Source: a bacterium (GTDB lineage Bacteria > JAJVIF01). From it: a stretch of DNA of 64,000 bases. How positions within the stretch are numbered: the first letter of the stretch is position 1; every line of letters begins with the position of its first letter. A program made the translations under genes and the position numbers. The notes under the pieces are model-generated. The model saw only the letters and a program-made list of their open reading frames with translations, was not told where the DNA came from and ran no database searches. This document shows positions 36,038 through 43,709 of the stretch, in pieces. The stretch is taken from assembly GCA_022072165.1 (NCBI GenBank), contig JAJVIF010000002.1, positions 430,063 to 494,062 of the forward strand, given 5' to 3'.

Positions 36038-36781
36038 GTGCGGATGCGCCCCTGGCCCCTCGCGATGCTGGTTCTGCTGCTGGTCCTGTCCGGACTGGCC
36101 GCCTGTCAGCAACCTCCCGCTCCGCCCGCTTCCGGGGGAGTCGTACAAATCCCCCTGGCGGAGATGCCACCTGCCGCTGCTCCGCCGACCATGGACCGGA
36201 TCCCGCTGTCGTCCCCTCCCGAGCCCGAGACTCCTGTCACTCCGCCGCAGGTCGCGCCAGAACCTCCGGCAGCATCGCCGCCCCCCCAGGTCGCGACACC
36301 CCCAGCCGAGCCGCCGGCGACAGCAGCAGCACCGACCACAGAACCCGAGCCTCCATCTGAGCCTGACGCTGCATCATCGACTCCACCAGAGGTGCCAGAG
36401 TCACCGGCCACGTCGGTAGAAGATCCGCCGACAGCGACTCCTCCCCCTGCCCCTGCACCTGTACCGGCTCCGCTTCTGGTGAGCTACGACGAAGAGCGGG
36501 CGGCGTATCTGCGGAAGTTCAATGCCGCCATCGAGCGCCACAAGCAGTACCCACCGCAGTCGCGACGCCTGGGGCGTCAGGGGCGGGTCGCGTTGCTCAT
36601 CGGCATCAATGCTGAAGGAGAGCTGGAGCGGCTGGAGGTCGCGAGTTCCTCCGGGCATCTGGCGCTGGACAACGCGGCGCTTGAAGCTGTACGGGCGGCT
36701 GCGCCATTTCCGCCGCCGCCACAGCCGGCGTTTGATCCACATCCGCTGTTTCAGCTCGGCCTGGAGTTTCGATTGCAGTAG
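36038..36781 (+). CDS. TonB C-terminal domain protein with a lipoprotein signal and long Pro linker
   Basis: This 247-residue protein has a signal ending SGLAAC, so it appears to be a lipoprotein rather than a classic TM-anchored TonB. A Pro/Ala/Glu-rich spacer covers residues about 25-145. The C-terminus is a TonB-type domain (YLRKFNAAIERHKQYPPQSRR, GRVALLIGINAEGELERLEV, LDNAALEAVRAAAPFPPPP). TonB passes proton-motive energy to outer-membrane receptors; a lipid-anchored form may do something else. No exbBD is seen nearby. Confidence 0.8.
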   Translation: MRMRPWPLAMLVLLLVLSGLAACQQPPAPPASGGVVQIPLAEMPPAAAPPTMDRIPLSSPPEPETPVTPPQVAPEPPAASPPPQVATPPAEPPATAAAPTTEPEPPSEPDAASSTPPEVPESPATSVEDPPTATPPPAPAPVPAPLLVSYDEERAAYLRKFNAAIERHKQYPPQSRRLGRQGRVALLIGINAEGELERLEVASSSGHLALDNAALEAVRAAAPFPPPPQPAFDPHPLFQLGLEFRLQ

Positions 36782-37117
36782 AAGCAAGCCGCGCCGCTAT
36801 GATGGTGCTCTGGACTGCGGCGCTTGCGCCGCCCCCAGCAACATCACGTCCCAGGTCTGAAGGCCTGGGCTCCGGGAGTGCTCACCGCAGTTTCGGAGGG
36901 GCGACCCCCGGTCGCCCGGTGCCCCGACGCCCGCGTCGGTGGGGACCGGGACGCCCCGTCCCGGCAGCACCCGCAGCGGCGCAGCAAGCCACGCCGCTAC
37001 GTCACCCCCTGGTTCGTCGGGCACCAGAAACCTCGCGGCCCCGGGACAATCCCGGGGCCGACACTCTTCCTTCGCTCGCTCATGCACGGAGTCAGGCTGC
37101 ATTTGGCAACTGGCGAC
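36782..37117. other. Repeat-rich gap before the sigma factor gene
   Basis: No gene is evident. Bases 36843-36862 repeat exactly 6729-6748. A GCGGCGCTTGCGCCGC palindrome lies near 36818-36833. A long perfect hairpin cggccccggga/tcccggggccg at about 37032-37056 may end the convergent sigma factor transcript, though no T tract follows. Confidence 0.5.
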
Positions 37118-37894
37118 TTACGCCACGCCGCGGCGGACCTGCGGGATCTTCTCGATCTCCATCGCATCCGCCTCGTCCTCCAGATCTTCCACCAGGTACT
37201 GAATCCGGCGCCACGCCTTCTTCAGCAGGCGGGAGAGGTACGACCGGGAGATGCCAAGTTCCTTCGCGACATCTTTGGGCACGCGATCCTTCAGCACCAC
37301 GGCTTCGAACGCGGTCTTTTCTTTCTCGGGGAGCTCGCCGATGACTTCGTAAATCCGCTCCAGCAGGAACGACTCCTGCGCCAGATCATCGGGGTCGCGC
37401 ATCAGTTTTTCTTTGCCCAGGATCAGGAGGGCCATCTGATCCGACTCAGTCATGGGCTGGTTGGCGCGGGTGTGCTTCTGCAGAAAAGTGAGGGCGCGTC
37501 CGCGAATCCGGAACGAGGCGTAGGTGGAGAACTTGAATCCCCGACCCGGCTCGAAGCGCTCCACTGCTTCGACCAGTCCCACAACCCCTTCCTGGAACAA
37601 ATCAAGATAGAGCTGCTCATTCGGCTTCAGAGCGGTCACGATCTTGCAGACCAGCGGCTGATAGCGCTCGATGAGTTCCTGGCGGGCATCAAAGTCGCCC
37701 TGATTCTTGCAGCGATCCCAGAGGGCGGCTTCTTCGCGCGGATTCAGGAGCGGAATGCGGGACAGCTGTTTGAAGAGCTGGTCGGTCAGGTTGTACATGC
37801 GTCGTCTACCCCTTTTGCGGCCTGTGCTGGTGACTGTGCTGCCAGCCCAATATCCAAACAGGGTGCCAAAGAGGTTTTTGAGATCGATGCGCAT
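37118..37894 (-). CDS. Sigma-70 family RNA polymerase sigma factor
   Basis: This 258-residue protein has region 2 (DARQELIERYQPLVCKIV, LDLFQEGVVGLVEAVERF, GFKFSTYASFRIRGRALTFL) and region 4 (PEKEKTAFEAVVLKDRVP, DVAKELGISRSYLSRLLKK). It has no region 1.1 and is in the SigB/SigF/FliA size class. AAAGGAGG lies upstream of 37894; an internal ATG at 37798 is possible. It could be controlled by the SpoIIE/HATPase protein encoded at 21463-23310, but no anti-sigma gene is adjacent. Confidence 0.9.
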   Translation of the reverse strand: MRIDLKNLFGTLFGYWAGSTVTSTGRKRGRRRMYNLTDQLFKQLSRIPLLNPREEAALWDRCKNQGDFDARQELIERYQPLVCKIVTALKPNEQLYLDLFQEGVVGLVEAVERFEPGRGFKFSTYASFRIRGRALTFLQKHTRANQPMTESDQMALLILGKEKLMRDPDDLAQESFLLERIYEVIGELPEKEKTAFEAVVLKDRVPKDVAKELGISRSYLSRLLKKAWRRIQYLVEDLEDEADAMEIEKIPQVRRGVA

Positions 37895-38116
37895 GTCCCG
37901 GGTCCCTCCTTTCGCTCGAATTTTCCGCTCTTTGAGCCCGATTCAGGACCGTGCGACCTGACTGGAACTTTTTCTCCCAGCCGGATGGATCCTGGCTCAG
38001 CTCCGAGGATTGCGACATCCTGTCGCTCGGGCGACAAGTTGTCGCGACTGAGTGACCGTCAGCGACGCAGCGTCGCTTCCCCTCAGACGGCTGTCAAGGA
38101 TAACAGGTTGAATCGT

Positions 38117-38122
38117 TACAAT
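38117..38122 (+). promoter_or_regulatory. -10 box abutting the E1 alpha gene (leaderless)
   Basis: GTTACAAT is followed by six bases and the GTG at 38129. Confidence 0.65.
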
Positions 38123-38128
38123 GCCGCC

Positions 38129-39175
38129 GTGACTCTCGCACCTCCTGTCACCCTCGCCGACTCTGGTATCAGCCCCGACGCGCACCGGGCGCTGTACCGG
38201 GCGATTCGCCTTTGCCGCGCCTTCGATCAGCGGCTGGTCGCGATGTTTCGCTCCGGACAAATCAAAGGGACCTACTTTCCGGCAGTGGGTCAGGAAGCCT
38301 GCGACGCCGTGCCGGTCTTCCTGGCGAATGAGCCAGATGACATCTATCTCCCCAGCCATCGCGACCTCGCCGCCGCCATTACCCGGGGCTTGCCGATTCG
38401 GGATCTCGCCCGGACCATCCTTTCCAAGCTCACCTCCACCGGCAAGGGGATCGCGAATCCCACCTGGTGGAGCGATGCCAGCCGGAACTACTTTGTCTTC
38501 TCCCCCTGCATCGCCAACCAGTACTGTGTCGGGGTCGGGGCAGCCCTGGCCTTCAAAATGCGACAGCAACCGCAGGTCGCGCTGGTTTTTCTGGGGGAAG
38601 GGGGCTCCTCGAAGGGACCCCTCTATGAGGCGATGAACTTCGCCGGGATCCACCGCCTCCCGGTGATCTTTGTCGTGCAGAACAACTGGTGGGCGGAATC
38701 GGTCCCGATCCATCTGCAATGTGCAGTGGAAGACCTCACCCTCCGGGCGATTGGATTCAACATGCCGGGGATCCGCCTCGATGGCAACGACCCGGCTGCG
38801 CTCATCGCCCCCTTCCGGGAGGCGATTGATCGCGCCCGGACTGGCGAAGGACCGTCCTTCTTCCAGCTCGATACCTACCGCTGGTACGGCCACTCCACCT
38901 CCGACCCCGCCGACTACCGGGATCCGGCAGAACTGGCCTACTGGAAATCGCAGGACCCGGTGGTCCGCTATGCCGACTGGCTCATCCGCCAGGAGGTCTT
39001 CACGGCCGACGCGATTGCCGCCCTCGATGCCGAACTGGAGGCCCATGTGCTTGGGGAAATCGAGGCCGTCATGGCGGAGGCGGAGCCGGAAGGCCGGGAG
39101 TATCTGGAGTACATCTATTGCCCCGACGGGCCTCCACCCGCCCCTTCACAACGTCGTTCAACACGCCTGAGTTAG
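38129..39175 (+). CDS. Thiamine-diphosphate dehydrogenase E1 alpha subunit
   Basis: The 348-residue form uses a GTG start; the frame extends far upstream to 36824 without coding signal. It has the E1 alpha layout: RLCRAFDQRL, YFPAVGQEACDAV, LPSHRDLAAAI, GVGAALAFKMR, and the cofactor motif GEGGSSKG...QNN. The canonical motif begins GDG, so the Mg-binding Asp is a Glu here. Later come RLDGNDPAALI and DTYRWYGHSTSDP. The family decarboxylates 2-oxo acids with an E1 beta, E2 and E3, none of which are nearby. The substrate is not determinable. Confidence 0.87.
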   Translation: MTLAPPVTLADSGISPDAHRALYRAIRLCRAFDQRLVAMFRSGQIKGTYFPAVGQEACDAVPVFLANEPDDIYLPSHRDLAAAITRGLPIRDLARTILSKLTSTGKGIANPTWWSDASRNYFVFSPCIANQYCVGVGAALAFKMRQQPQVALVFLGEGGSSKGPLYEAMNFAGIHRLPVIFVVQNNWWAESVPIHLQCAVEDLTLRAIGFNMPGIRLDGNDPAALIAPFREAIDRARTGEGPSFFQLDTYRWYGHSTSDPADYRDPAELAYWKSQDPVVRYADWLIRQEVFTADAIAALDAELEAHVLGEIEAVMAEAEPEGREYLEYIYCPDGPPPAPSQRRSTRLS

Positions 39176-39177
39176 GC

Positions 39178-39183
39178 TACAAT
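39178..39183 (+). promoter_or_regulatory. -10 box upstream of atpC
   Basis: GGCTACAAT lies directly after the E1 alpha stop. About 50 bases of leader follow before the atpC ATG, with GGAAGGAT as a possible ribosome site. Confidence 0.5.
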
Positions 39184-39238
39184 CGGCGGTCGGTGCCGCG
39201 AGCTCCAGTGCCAGTCTTGTTCGCCGGAAGGATCAGCC

Positions 39239-39643
39239 ATGCCCCGCCCGTTTCTCCTGGAAGTGGTTACCCCTGAGGGGGCCAGCATCGCCGAACAGGT
39301 CACGAGTGTCGTAGCCCCGGGAGTCGATGGGTATGTCGGCATCATGGCGAATCACCGCCCGTTTATGACGGTCCTGCAGGTCGGGATCCTTGAGTGGGAG
39401 CTCGAATCTGGCACCCGGGAAGTTGCCGCCGTGACCAACGGCTTCATGGAAGTCTCGGAGAATCGCTGTACCGTTCTCTGCGATACCGCTGAACGTCGGG
39501 CTGCCATCGATGTCGCCCGGGCCCAGGCAGCCCTTGATCGCGCCAAAGAACGGCTGGCCAGTGCCCAGCCGGGGGTTGATGTGGAGGCGTTGCGGGAAGC
39601 CCTGGAACGCGCCCAGAATCGCCTGCGGGCCGCGCAGCGCTAA
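39239..39643 (+). CDS. atpC: ATP synthase F1 epsilon subunit
   Basis: This 134-residue protein has the beta-sandwich pattern LLEVVTPEGASIAEQVTSVV, APGVDGYVGIMANHRP and TNGFMEVSENRCTVLCDTAE, then a C-terminal helical hairpin (ARAQAALDRAKERL). It regulates ATPase rotation. The gene is separated from the rest of the ATP synthase genes, which are not seen here, and is followed nine bases later by murA, an arrangement known elsewhere. Confidence 0.92.
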   Translation: MPRPFLLEVVTPEGASIAEQVTSVVAPGVDGYVGIMANHRPFMTVLQVGILEWELESGTREVAAVTNGFMEVSENRCTVLCDTAERRAAIDVARAQAALDRAKERLASAQPGVDVEALREALERAQNRLRAAQR

Positions 39644-39652
39644 GGAATCGTT

Positions 39653-41092
39653 TTGACCGATGCCACGGGGGAGAACTTGTGGGGTGAGGGCCCAGCGCCG
39701 GAGCCGGTTGGCATAGGGGATGCTACCGGGTCGGTGACTCCTGCAGCAGCCGGGAGTCCGGAGGCGACGGACGGGCGCGTGAGCACTTCACTGGACTGGC
39801 TCGATATTGCTGGCGGCACCCCGCTAAAGGGCGATGTCTCAATTTCGGGCAGCAAAAATGCCGCGCTGCCGATTCTGGCGGCGACCCTTTGTGTCCCGGG
39901 CCGGCACATCCTGCATAACGTCCCGGACCTCCTGGATTGCCAGATTCTGATCAAAGTCCTCGAAGCCCTGGGGGCGGTCGCCGAACCCCTCTCGCCCACC
40001 TCCTGGCGGATCGATACATCCGGCATTCATTGCAACCATCCGCAACCGCCGCAGGACCTCGTCGGCCAGATGCGCGCCTCGGTCCTGGTCATGGGGCCGC
40101 TGCTCGGGCGTTGCAAGCGGGCCATGGTGACGATGCCAGGCGGCTGTTCCCTTGGGGCCCGACCGATTAACTTCCACCTCGCCGGCTTCCAGCAGCTTGG
40201 CGCGCAGCTGGTTCCCGGACCGGATGATTCCGTCATGATCGATGCCGGGTCCGGTCTGATAGGCACCACCATTGAACTGCCCCTGGCATCGGTGGGGGCC
40301 ACGGAAAATCTGCTGATGGCTGCGGTTTTCGCGGAAGGGATCACGATCATCCGGAATGCCGCCCGGGAACCGGAAGTCGTGGACCTGGGGCACTTCCTGA
40401 TCTCTATGGGTGCGGACATCGAAGGCCTCGGCGAGCGGGACATCACCATCCGGGGCGGTCAGCCCCTGCAACCTGCGGCGGAGTACCGCATCATCCCGGA
40501 CCGCATCGAAGCCGGGAGCTTCCTCTGCGCTTTCGCCAACACCGGCGGTGCTGGGCGGCTGCTGGATGTCCATCCGGCGGACCTCGAGCGGCTCCTGGAA
40601 GTGCTGGACCTCAGTGGCTGCACCCTCTCCTCGACGGACAACAGCATCAGCATTGCCGCACCTGAGCGCCTGAAGGCGGTCGGCATCTGCACTGGCCCCT
40701 ATCCCGCCTTCGCCACCGACCATCAGCCGCTCTGGATGGCCTGCCTGGCGACCGCCACCGCCGGGGTCGAGTTTGAAATCGTCCTGGAAACCCTCTTTGA
40801 GCGACGATTCAACCAGGTCGAGGGATTGCGGCTCTTAGGTGCGGATATCGACGTCCTGTCGCAGGTCGCCTGTGTCCGCCCCGTCGATACGCTCGCGCCG
40901 GGCGAGGTCCACGCCCCGGACATCCGGGGAGCGATGGGACTGGTGGTCGCCGCCCTGCGGATTCCGGGCGTCACTCGCATCATTGGCCTGCATCACCTGC
41001 GACGCGGCTACGAGCGGTATGACGAGAAACTCCGGGCGCTGGGAGCGAAACTCCGGACCGGGAGTGCCACACCCATCGCGATGGCCTCCTAG
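39653..41092 (+). CDS. murA: UDP-N-acetylglucosamine 1-carboxyvinyltransferase
   Basis: This 479-residue protein is long for MurA (about 420) because of a ~50-residue N-terminal stretch rich in Ala, Gly and Pro. The TTG start at 39653 has AAGGAA upstream; a GTG at 39779 would remove the extension. The core has PLKGDVSISGSKNAALPILAA, the catalytic Cys in MPGGCSLGARPINFHL and DIRGAMGLVVAALR. It adds enolpyruvate from PEP to UDP-GlcNAc in the first committed step of peptidoglycan synthesis. Confidence 0.95.
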   Translation: MTDATGENLWGEGPAPEPVGIGDATGSVTPAAAGSPEATDGRVSTSLDWLDIAGGTPLKGDVSISGSKNAALPILAATLCVPGRHILHNVPDLLDCQILIKVLEALGAVAEPLSPTSWRIDTSGIHCNHPQPPQDLVGQMRASVLVMGPLLGRCKRAMVTMPGGCSLGARPINFHLAGFQQLGAQLVPGPDDSVMIDAGSGLIGTTIELPLASVGATENLLMAAVFAEGITIIRNAAREPEVVDLGHFLISMGADIEGLGERDITIRGGQPLQPAAEYRIIPDRIEAGSFLCAFANTGGAGRLLDVHPADLERLLEVLDLSGCTLSSTDNSISIAAPERLKAVGICTGPYPAFATDHQPLWMACLATATAGVEFEIVLETLFERRFNQVEGLRLLGADIDVLSQVACVRPVDTLAPGEVHAPDIRGAMGLVVAALRIPGVTRIIGLHHLRRGYERYDEKLRALGAKLRTGSATPIAMAS

Positions 41093-41139
41093 TTCGTCAT
41101 CAGCGTCAGACTGACGTCCCCACCTGGGAGGGAGCCCGT

Positions 41140-42726
41140 ATGGGGAGCCACGACATCGCCATCAGGCCGCACCGAAGTCGCCCTCTTTTGGGGGCGCTTT
41201 GCATCCTTTGGGGGCTGCTCCTCACCTCGGCTCCCATGCCGGTTGCAGCGTCCGGACTCTTCGAGATGGAGTACCCCGAAGGGGCGGAAGTCCGGATCGA
41301 GACTGCCCCGCCGGTCGATTTCGATGTCTCCCTGGCCCCCTGGAAAGAGGTCGCAGGGGTCCCTCAGGTCCGCTACGCCCAGTATCAGGAATTCATGCTC
41401 ATCGCTTTTCGCGGCGCGGGACGCGAGGCGGTCACGACTTCGGAGTTAAGCGAACCACCGCGGCATCTGTTTGACTGGCCCGGACGCTCCCTGAAGCTGT
41501 CCAAGCCGGTCGCGATCTCCTTCCCCAATCACAATCTCATCCAGGAACTGCGGGTCTCCAGCGCCAAGGATGGCACGCTGAAACTGGTCCTGGAGTCGCT
41601 GGTCCCCCTCCCGATGCAGGAGCTGGGGATGCTGCCCGATGACTGGCGCATTTTCTGGATCGGTACCAGCTTTGAGATCCGGATGCAGCGGACCATCGCC
41701 CCCCATGTGGTCTATCTCAAGCGGGTCATGGCGGATGCGAGCGGCCAACGACGGGTCCATCTAGTCCGGGCAAATCTGGCGACCAGCGGCTTTGAGCCGC
41801 ATCTGAGCTATCCGGCGGATGTCGGCCACAAGCGCGCTTCAGTCGGGACGCTGATGAAGTCCATCAACGGCTATGTCGCCATCAATGGGGGCTACTTCGA
41901 TGGCGCAGGCCGGTCGCAGGGGCTGCTGGTGCGCGATGGTTACCTGAACAACAAGCCGATCATGCTCCGCCCCAGCTTCGCCATGAACCATGAGGGGATC
42001 ATGGCGATTGGCTATCTCCCCGTGATTGGAACCATCAGCGGGCTCCGGAGTGAAGTGAACTTCGAGCACATCAATGGACACTTCGATGGCAATAACATCG
42101 TGCTCTTGTCGCCCGGCCACCCGAGCCGTCTGGCAGATGAGACCCGCCTTGCGAACGCCTGGAAAGTGGTCATCGACAACGACATCGTGCGCCGGGTCGG
42201 CTTTGAGCCCCTCACCCAGGAAGAGCGCCAGGTCGCCCATGTCCTGCTGGTCCCTCCGACCCTTGCCTACTCCGCCAACTTTGCGCCGGGAGAGCAGATT
42301 CGAGCCCGGTATCAGGTCGGACGAACCGGGAGCAGCGCGATTGATCTCGCGCTGCAGGCCGGGCCGATGCTGGTCCGGAATGGCGCTCCTGATGTCTCGA
42401 CCCAGGGCGATTTCCCGGCGGACATCCGGCGGGGACGGGCTCCCCGCAGTGCACTGGGGCTGTCCCAAGATGGCCGGACATTGTTCCTGATGGCGGTCGA
42501 TGGCCGCTCGAAGTCCGCGGCCGGGGCGACACTGACTGAACTCGCCCACTATCTCGTGGAAGCTGGTGCCTGGACCGCGATGAATCTCGATGGGGGGTCC
42601 TCCACGCAAATGGTGGTTGCCGGGGATCTGGTCACCCAGAATCCTGCCGGGGCCAAGCCGGTGGCTAATGCCCTGGTTCTGGTGGACCGTCACGGACGCT
42701 ATGGTCGACAGGAGACCTTCTTCTGA
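41140..42726 (+). CDS. Secreted phosphodiester glycosidase (NAGPA)-domain protein
   Basis: This 528-residue protein has a signal peptide (LCILWGLLLTSAPMPVAAS). Residues about 45-185 form a beta-rich region with an AMIN-like look. The C-terminal NAGPA/DUF2233 domain has YVAINGGYFDGAGRSQGLLV and MNLDGGSSTQMVV, both family hallmarks. Members cleave phosphodiester-linked sugars and are often linked to cell-wall metabolism, which fits the murA neighbour. GGAGGGAG precedes the ATG. Confidence 0.88.
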   Translation: MGSHDIAIRPHRSRPLLGALCILWGLLLTSAPMPVAASGLFEMEYPEGAEVRIETAPPVDFDVSLAPWKEVAGVPQVRYAQYQEFMLIAFRGAGREAVTTSELSEPPRHLFDWPGRSLKLSKPVAISFPNHNLIQELRVSSAKDGTLKLVLESLVPLPMQELGMLPDDWRIFWIGTSFEIRMQRTIAPHVVYLKRVMADASGQRRVHLVRANLATSGFEPHLSYPADVGHKRASVGTLMKSINGYVAINGGYFDGAGRSQGLLVRDGYLNNKPIMLRPSFAMNHEGIMAIGYLPVIGTISGLRSEVNFEHINGHFDGNNIVLLSPGHPSRLADETRLANAWKVVIDNDIVRRVGFEPLTQEERQVAHVLLVPPTLAYSANFAPGEQIRARYQVGRTGSSAIDLALQAGPMLVRNGAPDVSTQGDFPADIRRGRAPRSALGLSQDGRTLFLMAVDGRSKSAAGATLTELAHYLVEAGAWTAMNLDGGSSTQMVVAGDLVTQNPAGAKPVANALVLVDRHGRYGRQETFF

Positions 42727-42749
42727 ACACGCCGACTCCCCGCGCTGAG

Positions 42750-43346
42750 GTGGAAGTCCTCCCCGCTGAAGTCGAGGTCACGGTTTCCACGGTCCGGGAG
42801 CCATTCCCCGCACGCTGGCCTGCGACACTGTTGCTTCCAACCGGCGTCATGGCCGCGCTGCTGCTGATCATCTGTATGGCGCTGGCGTTCGCCTGGGGGA
42901 CTGTCAGCACCCTGCAACAACTCACTAATCCGTATGTGCAGTCGTCAGCGCTGGTCCGGGGGTTCTTCGCCCGACTCTCGGGTCACAGTGCTGAGAGTCG
43001 GCGGGCGAAATATGTCCAGGAGCAGCTGGCGGTCGGGGGATTAAAGTTCACCAAGAAAACCGGCTGGCTCATGCTCGGCAAACCGGCCAAAATCACCGGC
43101 ACGATCTCCAACGATGGCGATCGGATTGTCGATACGCTCACCGTCGGCATCTACTTCGCCAATGGAGCCGGTCGCATCGAGGCGGGGGGCGATGTGGTCA
43201 TTCCCCTGCTGATCCGCCCAGGGGAACAGCAGACCTTTTCGCTCACAGAGAAAGAAACGGGCTTTCCGCTACCGGCCCACCTGGAAGGACTCCGGCTCAT
43301 CCACCGGGTGGTGGACTGCCACTTCTACGAACCCCCGGCGCGTTAG
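42750..43346 (+). CDS. Single-pass membrane protein of unknown function
   Basis: This 198-residue frame starts at a GTG 24 bases after the previous stop, with no obvious ribosome site, so the start is unsure. One TM segment at about residues 28-50 (VMAALLLIICMALAFAWGT) is followed by a soluble beta-rich domain (AKITGTISNDGDRIVDTLTV, LIRPGEQQTFSL) that resembles FxLYD/DUF3426-type extracytoplasmic modules. It likely forms an operon with the NAGPA gene. Confidence 0.72.
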   Translation: MEVLPAEVEVTVSTVREPFPARWPATLLLPTGVMAALLLIICMALAFAWGTVSTLQQLTNPYVQSSALVRGFFARLSGHSAESRRAKYVQEQLAVGGLKFTKKTGWLMLGKPAKITGTISNDGDRIVDTLTVGIYFANGAGRIEAGGDVVIPLLIRPGEQQTFSLTEKETGFPLPAHLEGLRLIHRVVDCHFYEPPAR

Positions 43347-43480
43347 TCGCTCAGCGCACTCATGGAAATCAGCAGGATATCGTTGGGGCCCTCTGGCTGC
43401 ACCTGACCAGACATGACATCACCCACCCAGAGGAGGACACCGACGGTCATTGCGACCAGGACCGGCAGCCAGTGTTGCAT
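43343..43480 (-). CDS. Small 45-residue membrane or exported protein
   Basis: An ATG at 43480 behind GAAGGAG (spacing about 8) opens a 46-codon frame. It starts MQHWLPVLVAMTVGVLLWVG, a basic-free hydrophobic helix, and continues with a polar tail VMSGQVQPEGPNDI that ends SALSD. The stop overlaps the convergent upstream gene by four bases. The good ribosome site and coherent hydrophobic N-terminus argue that it is real. Confidence 0.6.
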   Translation of the reverse strand: MQHWLPVLVAMTVGVLLWVGDVMSGQVQPEGPNDILLISMSALSD

Positions 43481-43635
43481 CACAAGGCTCCTTCTGCGTC
43501 CTCCGGACTATCCCGATCGCCGGAGGTCGCACGATACTCTCGCCAGCGAGGGCCACATCGGGATTAATGCAATGCGGGGAGTTGCAATCAGCCTTGAAGT
43601 CAGTGGTCCCATCAGCAACGAACAGCGCACTACAA

Positions 43636-43674
43636 AGGCAAAAGGCCGGGGAAGCCTGTGGTGGCCTCCCCGGC
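43636..43674 (-). terminator. Terminator of the first giant lipoprotein gene
   Basis: On the minus strand, GCCGGGGAGGCC pairs with GGCTTCCCCGGC (one G-U) and is followed by CTTTTGCCTTT. Confidence 0.8.
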
Positions 43675-43709
43675 GATGATGTCCTGCACACAACCAGACC
43701 GGGCGGATC

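Noticed and set aside
36824-38128. Long N-terminal extension of the E1 alpha frame
   Set aside because: The first ~435 codons lie across a repeat-rich gap and antisense to the sigma factor. The E1 domain begins at about 38170, and a -10 box directly precedes the GTG at 38129.
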